Assembly (NCBI RefSeq): GCF_000013085.1
Contig: NC_007643.1
Coordinates: 1,907,001 to 1,971,000, forward strand
Direction of reading: 5' to 3'
DNA length: 64,000 nt
From: Rhodospirillum rubrum ATCC 11170
GTDB lineage: Bacteria > Pseudomonadota > Alphaproteobacteria > Rhodospirillales > Rhodospirillaceae
Shown here: positions 24,747 through 33,353 of the stretch, piece after piece
Numbering within the stretch: position 1 is the first letter of the stretch
Layout: each line of letters opens with the position of its first letter
Notes under the pieces: generated by a model
The model's input: the letters and a program-made list of their open reading frames with translations, nothing else
Told to the model about the DNA's origin: nothing
Database searches by the model: none
Translations under genes and position numbers: made by a program

Positions 24747-25532
24747 TTAGTCGCCATCAAGGGTTTCGCGTTGCCAGGGCAGGGCGGCGCGCAGCGTGCG
24801 GTCGACCAGGGCGTATAAGCCGAGCGAAAAGACGGTCAGCACGAACAGCGCGGCGAACATCAGATCGATCTGCATGCGGGCATTGGCATGGAGCATCAGA
24901 TAGCCCAGCCCGGCGCTCGATCCCACCCATTCGCCAACCACGGCGCCGATCGGGGCGACGGCGGTGGCCACCCGCAGGCCCGAGGCCAGGGCCGGCAGGG
25001 CGGCGGGCAGGCGGATGCGCAGCAGGGTCGACAGGGGCGAGGCGCCCATGGTGCGCGCCAGATCGAGCCAGCCCGGCTCGGTGCGCCGCAGGCCGTCAAG
25101 AAACGCCGTCGTCACCGGGAAATAGATGACCAGCGTCGCCATCGCCACCTTGCTGGCCAGACCATAGCCCAACCACAGCACCAGCAGCGGCGCGATGGCG
25201 AAAACCGGAATCGCCTGACTGATCACCAGCAGCGGCAACAGCATCCGGCGCATCAGCGGCGACAGGGCGATGGTCAGGGCCGACAGCGCGCCAAGCAGCG
25301 TTCCCAGCCCCAACCCCAGCACGATCTCCAGCGCCGTGGTTCCGGCATGGGGAAGAATGGTCGGCCAACGCCCGATCAGCGCCTGGGCGGTCTGCCAGGG
25401 CGAGGGCAGCAGATAGGGGCGGGCGCCGGCCAGAACGAAGGCCAGATGCCACAGCCCGATCAGGGCGCCCAGGCTGAGCGCGATGCCGGCGAGGCGCAGG
25501 GGCAGGCCGCGGCGGCAGGGACGGGCGGTCAT
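24747..25532 (-). CDS. thiX: ThiX-like ABC transporter permease
   Basis: 261 residues, six predicted membrane helices of the BPD_transp_1 (SsuC/TauC/ThiX) type. The EAA-like coupling loop is RRTEPGWLDLARTMGASPLSTLLRIRLPAA (partly shown: DLARTMGASPLSTLLRIRLP) near residue 158. It overlaps the ATPase gene by four bases (ATGA at 25529-25532). It forms the inner-membrane channel for the importer with ThiY and the ATPase. Confidence 0.87.
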   Translation of the reverse strand: MTARPCRRGLPLRLAGIALSLGALIGLWHLAFVLAGARPYLLPSPWQTAQALIGRWPTILPHAGTTALEIVLGLGLGTLLGALSALTIALSPLMRRMLLPLLVISQAIPVFAIAPLLVLWLGYGLASKVAMATLVIYFPVTTAFLDGLRRTEPGWLDLARTMGASPLSTLLRIRLPAALPALASGLRVATAVAPIGAVVGEWVGSSAGLGYLMLHANARMQIDLMFAALFVLTVFSLGLYALVDRTLRAALPWQRETLDGD

Positions 25533-26314
25533 GGCGCGGGGTCCTCCTCGCTGTCCACCGCCTCGGCCAAACGGGTGAGCAACGCCGCGTAATGGCGGGT
25601 GACATCGCCGGCGGTCGGCGGGCGCGGCGGGGCGCCCGCCGGTTCGATCACCGCGCCCGGTCGGGCCGGGCGGCCGCCAAGCACCAGCACGCGGTGGCCC
25701 AGGCGCAGCGCCTCCATCGGGTCATGGGTGACCAGAACCACCGTGCGCCCGGCCAGCAGCCGCGCCGCCAGATCGCCCAGGCGCAGCCGGGTGGGCGGAT
25801 CAAGGGCGCTGAAGGGTTCGTCCATCAGCACCACCGGGCGATCCTCGACCAGGGTGCGCACCAGGGCGACGCGCTGGCGCATGCCGCCCGACAACGCGGC
25901 CGGGCGGGCGCCGGCGCGGCCGGCCAATCCCGCCTCGCTCAGCAGAGCGAGCGCCCGGGCGCGGATGGCCGCCGGAACGCCGCCGCGCAGGCGATAGCCG
26001 ATCAAGACGTTATCAAGAACGCTTAGCCAGGGCATCAGGGCGTCGCTTTGGCCCATGTGAACGAAACGACCGGTCAAAGGCGTGCCGTCGCCGGCGTTTG
26101 CCCGGGTTCCCGGCCCAAGGACGCCGCCGGTATCGAGCCCGGCGGCTAGGCGCAACAGCGTGCTTTTGCCAACGCCGCTCGGCCCGAGGATGCAGGTCCA
26201 TTGTCCGGCGGGAAAGGTCATGTCCAGATCGGAGAACAGCCGCGTCGCGCCGTAATCCAGGCGATCGACGACGAGATGGACGGCCGGGGGGGGCAGGGAA
26301 GGGCGAGGGGGCAT
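25529..26314 (-). CDS. thiZ: ThiZ-like ABC transporter ATPase
   Basis: 261 residues with a full set of ABC motifs: Walker A GPSGVGKST (44-52), a Q-loop with HMGQSDALMPW, signature LSGGMRQRVAL near residue 145, Walker B VVLMDEPFSALD near 165 and the switch histidine in VVLVTHDPMEALRL. It belongs to the nitrate/sulfonate/taurine/thiamin-precursor importer branch. It is first of three genes on the minus strand. Its leader carries three copies of a 17-base purine-rich repeat; no TPP riboswitch motif was seen. The ribosome binding site at ATG 26314 is weak. Confidence 0.87.
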   Translation of the reverse strand: MPPRPSLPPPAVHLVVDRLDYGATRLFSDLDMTFPAGQWTCILGPSGVGKSTLLRLAAGLDTGGVLGPGTRANAGDGTPLTGRFVHMGQSDALMPWLSVLDNVLIGYRLRGGVPAAIRARALALLSEAGLAGRAGARPAALSGGMRQRVALVRTLVEDRPVVLMDEPFSALDPPTRLRLGDLAARLLAGRTVVLVTHDPMEALRLGHRVLVLGGRPARPGAVIEPAGAPPRPPTAGDVTRHYAALLTRLAEAVDSEEDPAP

Positions 26315-26323
26315 GGAACCGCC

Positions 26324-26374
26324 GGAAAGGGGAAAGGGTCGGAAAGGGGAAAGGGCCGGAAAGGAGAAAGGGAA
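26324..26374. repeat. Three tandem 17-base purine-rich repeats
   Basis: Near-identical copies of GGAAAGGGGAAAGGGTC start at 26324, 26341 and 26358; the third differs at a few bases. They lie 10-60 bases upstream of the thiZ start codon, in its 5' leader on the minus strand (polypyrimidine in the mRNA). Confidence 0.75.
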
Positions 26375-26544
26375 GGAGGCCGAACCCTTTCAACTAGGCG
26401 TAAGCGATGCCCCGGCCAAGCGAAAAAGCGCCATCCGCCCTTGGTTCCGCCACCTTTTCGCGGCAGGGTAAGCCGGTGGACGACGATCGGGGACGATCGT
26501 GGACGATGGGGGTAGGCCCCCTGCCGGGACGGAAAGGAAGCAAG

Positions 26545-27138
26545 ATGATGCGACGGTGGCCAAAACTGGGGCGACGCGATCTGGCCCTGTGGCTGGGCGG
26601 CGCGGTCTGTCTGGCGCTGACCGTGCCAGCGCCCTCGGCCGCCTGGGCGCAACCCCAGCCGTCGGTGGTCCGGCCGAACCTTGGTCTGGACGCCCCCCCC
26701 GACACCCGGGGGCGGTTCGCTAAATCGAAGCTGACCATCGTGACCGACGACGGCCGCAGCCTGCCCTTTTTCGTGGAACTGGCGACCACGGCCAATCAAC
26801 GGGCCCTGGGCCTGATGTTCCGCAAGGATCTGGCTGCCGATGCCGGCATGCTGTTCGTCTGGGACGAGCCGGGGCAGCGGGCGATGTGGATGAAGAACAC
26901 GCTGATCGGCCTTGATATGCTGTTTCTTGACGCCGAGGGGCTGGTGGTCGGCATCGCCGAGAACGCCGAGCCGGGCAGCCTGCGCCATATCGAAGCCCCC
27001 GAACCCTGCGTCGGCGTGCTGGAACTCAACGCCGGAACCACCCGGCTGCTGTCGATCGACCCCGGGGATCGGGTGGTTCATCCGCTGTTGGGCGGCCCGG
27101 CCGAGGGGGCGATGGGCGCCGCCCGCCCCAGCCGCTGA
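26545..27138 (+). CDS. Exported DUF192 protein
   Basis: 197 residues with a signal peptide (basic MMRRWPKLGRRDL, hydrophobic ALWLGGAVCLALTVPAP, likely cut after AWA near residue 32) and a DUF192 domain. The family motif is ANQRALGLMFRKDLAADAGM near residue 92, followed by MWMKNTLIGLDMLFLDAEG and NAEPGSL. DUF192 proteins are small beta-barrel domains of unknown role, usually exported. ATG 26545 has AAGGAAG ten bases upstream. It is divergent from the thi transporter. Confidence 0.88.
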   Translation: MMRRWPKLGRRDLALWLGGAVCLALTVPAPSAAWAQPQPSVVRPNLGLDAPPDTRGRFAKSKLTIVTDDGRSLPFFVELATTANQRALGLMFRKDLAADAGMLFVWDEPGQRAMWMKNTLIGLDMLFLDAEGLVVGIAENAEPGSLRHIEAPEPCVGVLELNAGTTRLLSIDPGDRVVHPLLGGPAEGAMGAARPSR

Positions 27139-27223
27139 CGGCGGTTTGGGCGCGATCGTGAAAATCGGCCTTGCCCCTGGGCGACGGCCGCCATACTTTG
27201 CGGCTGATCCGGGTCATCGCCGT

Positions 27224-27300
27224 CGGGGCGTAGCTCAGCCTGGTAGAGCGTCGGCTTTGGGAGCCGAAAGCCGGAGGTTCGAATCCTCTCGCCCCGACCA
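27224..27300 (+). tRNA. tRNA-Pro(TGG)
   Basis: 77-base cloverleaf with acceptor arm CGGGGCG/CGCCCCG, D-arm GCTC..GAGC, anticodon stem TCGGC/GCCGA with loop TTTGGGA (anticodon TGG), T-arm GGAGG TTCGAAT CCTCT and an encoded 3' ACCA end (discriminator A plus CCA). Confidence 0.97.
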
Positions 27301-27363
27301 GCCCCCCCAAAAGGGCCTTTGGCGCCCCCGACCCGGAGACCGTCGACAGGGAGACGAGCGGTA

Positions 27364-27663
27364 ATGGCAACCAAGGTGCGCATCTTTCAGCCGGCCAAAA
27401 CGGCCATGCAATCGGGCCGCGCCAATACCAAACGCTGGGTCCTGGAGTTTGAACCGACCGAAAAGAAGGTCCATGACGATCTGATGGGCTGGGTCGGCTC
27501 GGGCGACATGAACGGCCAGCTGCGGCTGTTCTTCGCCACCCGCAAGGACGCCGAAAGCTACGCCAAGCGCAAGGGCTTCACCTATACCGCCCAGGACGCC
27601 AACCCCCGCGTGATCAAGCCGAAGTCCTATTCCGACAACTTCGCCTATCACAAGATCTCCTAA
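27364..27663 (+). CDS. Complex I NDUFS4-like accessory subunit (ETC complex I subunit)
   Basis: 99 residues with the NDUFS4/ETC_C1 pattern: VRIFQPAKTAMQSGRANTKR at residues 5-24, WVLEFEP, a central DLMGWVGSGDMNGQLRLFF stretch and the C-terminal PKSYSDNFAYHKIS. The alphaproteobacterial homologue of mitochondrial NDUFS4 is an accessory subunit on the peripheral arm of NADH dehydrogenase. It sits alone between tRNA-Pro and tRNA-Arg. ATG 27364 follows a GAGACGAGCGG purine-rich stretch. Confidence 0.93.
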   Translation: MATKVRIFQPAKTAMQSGRANTKRWVLEFEPTEKKVHDDLMGWVGSGDMNGQLRLFFATRKDAESYAKRKGFTYTAQDANPRVIKPKSYSDNFAYHKIS

Positions 27664-27675
27664 TCGGCTTTTCAA

Positions 27676-27752
27676 GCGCCCTTAGCTCAGTTGGATAGAG
27701 CACTCGCCTTCTAAGCGAGATGTCGCTGGTTCGAATCCAGCAGGGCGCGCCA
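27676..27752 (+). tRNA. tRNA-Arg(TCT)
   Basis: 77-base cloverleaf: acceptor GCGCCCT/AGGGCGC, D-arm GCTC..GAGC, anticodon stem CTCGC/GCGAG with loop CTTCTAA (anticodon TCT), T-arm GCTGG TTCGAAT CCAGC and encoded GCCA end. An accessory region with foreign character begins directly behind it, so its 3' end may be an integration site. Confidence 0.97.
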
Positions 27753-28148
27753 TTTCCCTACAGAACTTGAACGCCGAAAACCGCCGATTGCCCTCCGCTG
27801 TACGCTATTGGCCGCCGAACGTACGCCCTTGTATCTGGCAGAGGCTGGCCCGCGCGCAAAAGAGCGTAGAAACAGCGGCGTTCGACGGCGGAAAAATTCG
27901 AATCGCATTTGGTAAAGTGATTGCCACAAGAATACGTTGCGGCGCGCTATGGCGGGAATGCGCGCCCATTTCAGTCATAATAGCTATAGCTTGATTGAAG
28001 GCGAGACTGCCGTTCGACTTTCTGATCATGCAGCCCGAAAAGATTCGCTTGAGCAACGGTGCGGAGTGGTCGCTTCGTGTGGCGGCCACAGGTGGCATTA
28101 GGGCTTCGGAACACGTGGGATCGATCAGTTTCCAGGCAGTGCGCACCG
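27753..28148. other. Noncoding stretch at the left end of the island
   Basis: About 400 bases between tRNA-Arg and the 3' end of the Avs-like gene. Base composition is lower in GC than the flanking core genes. No integrase fragment or credible gene was recognised, although gene decay is plausible in this position. Confidence 0.4.
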
Positions 28149-31100
28149 TCACGCGTCAACGCGGATGTCTTTGCCCTCGTCATCGCTCTCGTCGTCGTCA
28201 TCGTCGGGCAGACCTTCGACACTTTGCGCGAACAAAATTGCGCGTTGCCGCGGCGACGGCTTGTCGAACGTTTCGAACCGGTCCAGCGCCTCGAGCGCGC
28301 CGCCGTCCGAGACGAACAGGCGGGTGAAGGCGCGCCGGCCGCCGAAGCCGTCGCTGTGGATCACGCCGAACACACTTTTTTCGCCAGCCACCGCCCAGAC
28401 GGCGACTAGCCCCTCGCGCTTGAGCAGATCGAGGAACGCGCTGCGCTCGACGAGCGCCACGCTGTGTCCTGCCCGATCAATCGACGGGTCGATGAAAACG
28501 ACGTCGCCTGCCGTGTTGCGAAATTCGATCGACCGGCCATCAGAGAGGCGAAGGTCGAGCGCTGCCATCAGCCAGCCGGCGGGCAGGTTGAGCGTAATAT
28601 TCTGCGAGATCGAGTAATCGTAGCCGCCGGCTTCGGCCATATATTCGGCGGTCGGGGGACGTACATCGACGCCGGGTGCCTGCCAGTCGCCGCCATTAGG
28701 CCTCCAATCCTCGATCCAGCCATCGTCGGTACGATCGGGCCAGGCCCAGGCGTGTTCACCGAGATGCATGTGATAGCCGTCGCCGCCGATCGGCATGTCG
28801 TGGTTTCCGGTCATATGGATGCCTCTCAACCGATCGAGCAGCGCTTGGCGGTCGCAGGCGCGAACGATCGTGCAGCCAATCCTCCGCCAAGCGTCCGAGC
28901 GCACCACGTCCCGGTTTTCCTCCCAGATCTCGAACCCTGTCAGCACGAGCCATTGACGGCCGTCCGGATCCGCGACTTCGACATTATCCGGATCATCGAG
29001 CATCGCTGTTTCGGAATTCAGCCAGGCAAGCGCCTCGCTTGGCGTCGCCGCTTCGATGCTCGGCCGATGGGGTGCCCAGAAGCTGCCTTCACGGGGGCTA
29101 CGCCAGCCATCTTCCTCGGCGCGCTCTCGGAGCATCGATGGATCTAGGTTGCGCAGGCGGCTTGGGCCGATTTCCTCTTCGTTGGGCAATATTGCGAGAT
29201 TGTCCTCCATCCGCGCCGCCAGCTCAAACGTGGCGAGCCACTGATATTTCTTGCCGACGCGCTCGATCTCATGGCTATTGCGCCCGGTGCGGATTTTGCG
29301 GTCGAACGGCTGATGCAGTGCTTCCGACCAGCCGAGATCGTGTGCGCGCCACGTCACCCAGCGCCGCGCCCAGGCGAGATTGAACATCGCCGGCCCGTCG
29401 TGCGTTGCGAAGCTTTGGTACATGCCCTCGTCGCGCCAGCTTTCAGCTCGAGCCCGCCAATCCTCATAACGTTCTGGGCCGATCGCCTCGCGAAATCTTT
29501 GCTTCGCTGCCCGCAGATCGTCGCGGCGATCCGCAGGCACAGGGCTTGCCCGTGATCCTTTGATTGCGTCGATCTCGGCCTGAAGCGCCGTGTAGGCGGC
29601 CAGTTCCGGTTCGCCCGCATTCGCCTCGAACTCGGCGAGCCACTGGTCGCGCAGATCCTGGGCGGTCGGCAGCGGATCGGTCCCGCGCGGCGCTGGACTG
29701 TACCGCCTCGCCACCGTATCAAGGACATAGCGTGCAAAGTCGCCATCCTTGAGCGAACTGACGATATCGTCCCAAAAGCGCTCGCCGTCCTCGCCAAAGG
29801 CGACAGTGAACCCGGCCATCTGTTCGTCCGAGATCCGCTCGATTGGCCATGGGCTGGAATAGGGCGGTCTGGTCGATGCGAGATCGAACCCCACGGGCAG
29901 CGCGCCGTGCGCCTCGGCATAGCCGATCAACCCAGTGGCATGATCGCGCAGCAGCAGATTGGTGGGCGGCGTGCCGCCCGCGAACAGATCCGCTTGCAGC
30001 GTTTCGGCAGCCTCGCGCAGCGCGCCGCTGCTCCAGCGGCCCTGCATCGCCGCACCAAACAGAGCGGCGGCAAGGCGCTCGACCACATACAGATCGTCAA
30101 GACCGGAAAAGGCCCGCCATAGCTTGTGCGCCAGTCCGGCACGGTCGGCTAACAGCAGGACCAGCGCCTTGGTCGCCTTGTCCCGCAATTTCCGCTGGGT
30201 GGTGGTGAGGAACCAGCTAAGCTGGATCGCGGTGAGTTCGGCACGCTCGGGCGCGATACCGTCGGAGTCGGCGGCGTAGACCCAGTCGATCAGGTGGAAT
30301 GCCGCATCGGGCGTTACCGCAAGATGGACCGACCAGCGGGCATCGCGCTCGGGCATCGGCAGTGCGCGCAGCTCCGCGTCAAGGTGACGGACATTGTTGG
30401 GGTGGCCTGGCTCCGTCGATAGCGCGATGAGCGTGTCGTAGCGAAGAGTCGCACCGCCGATGGTATCGACCAGCTCCCACGTCCGTGCCGTGATCGCGTC
30501 GAGACGCCGAACCTGAAGGCTCTGCATGAAGGCCTGATCTGGCTTCAATCCGGCCGGCAGGCCAACCAGGTCGGGAAGCTCTATGCCGAAATTCTCGGGG
30601 AGTTGGACGGCCAAAGCTTCGAGCAGTCCTGGGATGATCCAGCTATCGGGGTTGTCGAGCGCGTTATGCAACGGTGTTCCGGGAGTGCACAGTCCCGCAG
30701 CGCCGCCGGCGCTGCTGCGCGCGAGCAGATCCGCCACGACCGCATGGTCGCCCATGCGCTCGAAGGTGAACCGCACCGCCTGTGCGTTCGCGCGCGACGG
30801 GCCGATCACTGACTCGACCGCAAGCATGCCCTCGGTCTCGAGCTGGAACAGCAGGTCGTCGTCGGTCGACCGGCCCGGCAGCACCGCGTGGACGATCTCC
30901 TCGGCGCGGTCGAGCGTGACGTCAGCGCGTCCGGCGTCGGCCATTTCACGCGCCAGCGCGGCGAGTGCCTGGTGTGCCGGGTCGCGACCGGGCGGAATCT
31001 TGAGCTGGCGATGGACACGTCGCGCCACTGTGGCGCCATAGGCACGGAAGACATCGGTCACGCCTCCCAGATGGCGTGCGAGCAGGGCTTCCCCCTCAAA

Positions 31101-32624
31101 GGCGAGTGCGTCGCAATAGAGGCGCAGAAACAAAGGAGTCCGGAACTCGGCGACCTGGAGCGGTGTCTCCGGCAAGGTCATGCCGCGCTGTCGCAGATAG
31201 TCGCGCACTTCCGCGACTGAGAAGCCGCGATGCGTGATCCGCGGCAGCTTGGTGTCGTCGAGCGTGTCGGGGACGATGAGTTCGAGATAGGTCGTCCGGC
31301 AGGAAAGGACCACCGCGACCCACGGATAGTCCTTGATGTCATGGAGCAGCCCAGTCAGGCGCTCGGGCCAGATTGCCTGGCCGCTTTTCTCGTTGAGCGC
31401 ATCAATGGCGATGAGGGCACGGACACCGGCAGCCTCGCCCGCGGCGTTCAGTACGCCGAGGAACTGGCCGACTTCGAGGTGGCGGGGAAGATCAAGGGCT
31501 CGCAGGATTTGATCCCAAGGCTCCGCGTCGACCAGCGTGCCGCCGAGAACCATAAGCGCCGGACGCCCGGCCGCGAGCTGGCGCGCGCAGGCGTCGGCGA
31601 GAAGGTGTGACTTGCCGCTGCCGGCGGCGCCGGAGATGAGCAGAGACTGGCTGTTCAGCAATGTCCAGTGCGGTTGACGAAGCTCGATCATGACAGCACG
31701 AAGTCGCGACGCGAGATCGGATACGGCAACCATGCTGGCACTTGGATCTTGATCGCCATTTGTCGTACCAAGTGCATCATGCAACTGAAAGGCTGCGTCC
31801 GTTGCAGCGTGAACCAGGTCGAGGAGCTTCGAGGCTGGAACCATGCGCGAGCGCGCCGCATCATGTAGCGCCGCCGCAGCGGCGTCGCACGCGCGCTCGA
31901 CCGGGGTGCCGGAAATCGGGAAAGCGAGATCCGCTGCGGTGCCCACCGCTTCCCCGAGTGTTTCAAGCTCGGCAAAGAGGTCGGGGTCGCCGGTGACGGC
32001 GCGAAGCGCCCGACCGATCGGCAGGTCGATATGAACCACGGGATTGTAGCGCTCGCCGAGGTCGGCCTTTACGCGGGCGAATTTGGCGTCGAACCAATCT
32101 TTCGTGAGCAGGCGCTGGTCGAACCAGAACGCGACACGGCCTGCAGCACGGGGATTGCTGGCGGTCAACCGCTGCCGCAGCGCATGGGCATCCCAGCGCT
32201 CGATCTCGATTGTGCGGCCAGCCGTTGCCTCCTTCGTTATCTGATCTGCGCGCCAGCTCTGCCATTTGTCGAACGCCGTGGTCGTATCCTCGACGCGAGC
32301 ATCGGCCAGATCGAAGGGAAAGCAAGCGATGAACTTGGCCATCTTCGGATGCTTAACCAGCGCTGTGTCGAGCGACTTGCTGAGCGAGCGCAGCATCGAG
32401 TCAGTGTCCCAGTAGAATTTGACCTGCCAGCCGATCTCGGACCCGTCCGTCAGCGTCTCGTAGCATTCGACGCCGGCATCGCCACCGCGGCCTTTGCGAT
32501 CGAAGCGAATGCGGATTGTCGATGCTTCGTCGGCGGCCAGTTGGCAGCAGAGTTCTTCAAAGGCATCAGCCTGAGTATTGCCGCGGAGGCGGATCTGTTT
32601 GAAATCGATGTCGGGCAGGGGCAT
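28149..32624 (-). CDS. Avs-like STAND NTPase with N-terminal PD-(D/E)XK-type nuclease
   Basis: 1491-residue protein. Residues 1-170 resemble a Cap4/Mrr-type nuclease: ADAFEELCCQLAADE, then GRGGDAGVECYE (Asp49) and EIGWQVKFYW (Gln67-x-Lys69), a PD-(D/E)XK pattern. A P-loop core follows: Walker A SGAAGSGKSHLLADAC at about 331-346, Walker B LIAIDALNE at about 405-413 and VVLSCRTTYLE behind it, the STAND/NACHT style of Avs antiphage proteins. The remaining 900 residues are helix-rich, without transmembrane segments, and end in an acidic tail (DDDDDESDDEGKD). ATG 32624 is chosen for AAGGAG five bases upstream; a longer frame starts at 32669. Codon use is less GC-rich than the core genes. Avs proteins sense phage terminase or portal and kill by DNA cleavage; that function here is inferred. 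Confidence 0.75.
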   Translation of the reverse strand: MPLPDIDFKQIRLRGNTQADAFEELCCQLAADEASTIRIRFDRKGRGGDAGVECYETLTDGSEIGWQVKFYWDTDSMLRSLSKSLDTALVKHPKMAKFIACFPFDLADARVEDTTTAFDKWQSWRADQITKEATAGRTIEIERWDAHALRQRLTASNPRAAGRVAFWFDQRLLTKDWFDAKFARVKADLGERYNPVVHIDLPIGRALRAVTGDPDLFAELETLGEAVGTAADLAFPISGTPVERACDAAAAALHDAARSRMVPASKLLDLVHAATDAAFQLHDALGTTNGDQDPSASMVAVSDLASRLRAVMIELRQPHWTLLNSQSLLISGAAGSGKSHLLADACARQLAAGRPALMVLGGTLVDAEPWDQILRALDLPRHLEVGQFLGVLNAAGEAAGVRALIAIDALNEKSGQAIWPERLTGLLHDIKDYPWVAVVLSCRTTYLELIVPDTLDDTKLPRITHRGFSVAEVRDYLRQRGMTLPETPLQVAEFRTPLFLRLYCDALAFEGEALLARHLGGVTDVFRAYGATVARRVHRQLKIPPGRDPAHQALAALAREMADAGRADVTLDRAEEIVHAVLPGRSTDDDLLFQLETEGMLAVESVIGPSRANAQAVRFTFERMGDHAVVADLLARSSAGGAAGLCTPGTPLHNALDNPDSWIIPGLLEALAVQLPENFGIELPDLVGLPAGLKPDQAFMQSLQVRRLDAITARTWELVDTIGGATLRYDTLIALSTEPGHPNNVRHLDAELRALPMPERDARWSVHLAVTPDAAFHLIDWVYAADSDGIAPERAELTAIQLSWFLTTTQRKLRDKATKALVLLLADRAGLAHKLWRAFSGLDDLYVVERLAAALFGAAMQGRWSSGALREAAETLQADLFAGGTPPTNLLLRDHATGLIGYAEAHGALPVGFDLASTRPPYSSPWPIERISDEQMAGFTVAFGEDGERFWDDIVSSLKDGDFARYVLDTVARRYSPAPRGTDPLPTAQDLRDQWLAEFEANAGEPELAAYTALQAEIDAIKGSRASPVPADRRDDLRAAKQRFREAIGPERYEDWRARAESWRDEGMYQSFATHDGPAMFNLAWARRWVTWRAHDLGWSEALHQPFDRKIRTGRNSHEIERVGKKYQWLATFELAARMEDNLAILPNEEEIGPSRLRNLDPSMLRERAEEDGWRSPREGSFWAPHRPSIEAATPSEALAWLNSETAMLDDPDNVEVADPDGRQWLVLTGFEIWEENRDVVRSDAWRRIGCTIVRACDRQALLDRLRGIHMTGNHDMPIGGDGYHMHLGEHAWAWPDRTDDGWIEDWRPNGGDWQAPGVDVRPPTAEYMAEAGGYDYSISQNITLNLPAGWLMAALDLRLSDGRSIEFRNTAGDVVFIDPSIDRAGHSVALVERSAFLDLLKREGLVAVWAVAGEKSVFGVIHSDGFGGRRAFTRLFVSDGGALEALDRFETFDKPSPRQRAILFAQSVEGLPDDDDDESDDEGKDIRVDA

Positions 32625-32783
32625 GACGGCTCCTTGGTAAGGTCCTGATCTAGGGATCCAACTACTCACAACGATGGCGCTAGGTGAGATGCCCTATGCG
32701 TGAGCTCACGCTGCACAGACCTCGGTTGGCCGGGCCATCCTAACAGCCTCGGCGTAGCTATGCACATCCTTGACGGTCAGAAC

Positions 32784-32814
32784 TTGAGTTTTGCAATTTT
32801 TTTGAAAAACTCAA
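32784..32814. promoter_or_regulatory. AT-rich inverted repeat upstream of the Avs-like gene
   Basis: TTGAGTTTT (32784-32792) and AAAACTCAA (32806-32814) are perfect 9-base arms around a 13-base A/T-rich centre, 160 bases before the Avs-like start. It could be an operator or a terminator of a short transcript. Confidence 0.35.
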
Positions 32815-32986
32815 AAGGGTAGGAAGAGGCCATTGCGGCGAGCGACAGATCAATGTCAGCTATTTGAGATTTTTATCTAAATGCAGACAGTCGGCTATAG
32901 CCCCTATCAGGCCTTCAAAGATTGGCAGGTGGCGGGAGAACTTACGGTTCGCCATATCGCTTCGTGCCATTCGGTGCCGGCACGTG

Positions 32987-33011
32987 TTGGTATTGTAAAA
33001 TACGCTACCAA
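32987..33011. promoter_or_regulatory. Nested inverted repeat, likely toxin-antitoxin operator
   Basis: TTGGTA (32987-32992) and TACCAA (33006-33011) flank the inner palindrome GTATT-GTAA-AATAC (32990-33003). It lies 39 bases before the antitoxin start codon, where DUF1778 antitoxins usually bind to repress their own operon. Confidence 0.5.
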
Positions 33012-33049
33012 TGCGTATCTCCGTTGGTCCGTCCTGAGGAGTCAGCGCC

Positions 33050-33346
33050 ATGCCCGCACCAGCCAACCGCAAGGATCATCCTCTCTCCATGCGTCTGCCC
33101 GATGCCGATCTCGCCTTGATCGACCGGGCCGCCACTCTGCGTGGTCGATCGCGGACGGATTTCGTGCGCGAGGCGGCGGTGCGGGCCGCCGAAGAGGTGG
33201 TGGATGGGTGCGGTCTTGATCCGCATGTCGGAAGGGGGCTTGGCCGACTTCAAAGCGGCGCTATCGGCACCCGCCGCGTCCGTTCCGGGGATGGTCGAGA
33301 TTCTAAGCCGATCGGCCCTTTGGGAAGGCGGGGACGACCGGACCTG
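33050..33346 (+). pseudogene. DUF1778 (TacA-like) antitoxin, frameshifted
   Basis: The frame from ATG 33050 (GAGGAG at 33036-33041) encodes a ribbon-helix-helix antitoxin N-terminus: LSMRLPDADLALIDRAA, then GRSRTDFVREAAVRAAEEVV. After about residue 51 the homologous sequence continues in the +1 frame: LIRMSEGGLADFKAALSAP and EILSRSALWEGGDDRT, ending at a stop near 33346. The switch lies at about 33200-33215 (GTGGTGGATGGG). DUF1778 proteins neutralise GNAT toxins and repress the operon; the C-terminus binds the toxin, so this break should disable neutralisation. Sequencing error or programmed frameshift are alternatives. Confidence 0.7.
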
Positions 33347-33353
33347 ATGGACC

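Larger units (their letters stand above)
32625..33049. other. AT-rich intergenic region between Avs-like and antitoxin genes
   Basis: Divergent promoter region of about 425 bases. It contains a 9-base inverted repeat at 32784-32814 and a nested inverted repeat at 32987-33011. No credible gene was seen. Confidence 0.5.

Noticed and set aside
26315-26545. TPP riboswitch in front of the thi transporter
   Set aside because: The conserved CUGAGA and flanking helices are not found on either strand.
27711-27929. Minus-strand frame ending LLDSNQRHLA
   Set aside because: It runs through tRNA-Arg; this peptide is a common artefact of antisense tRNA sequence.
27753-28148. Integrase remnant behind tRNA-Arg
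   Set aside because: No frame shows the conserved Arg/His/Tyr motifs of tyrosine recombinases.
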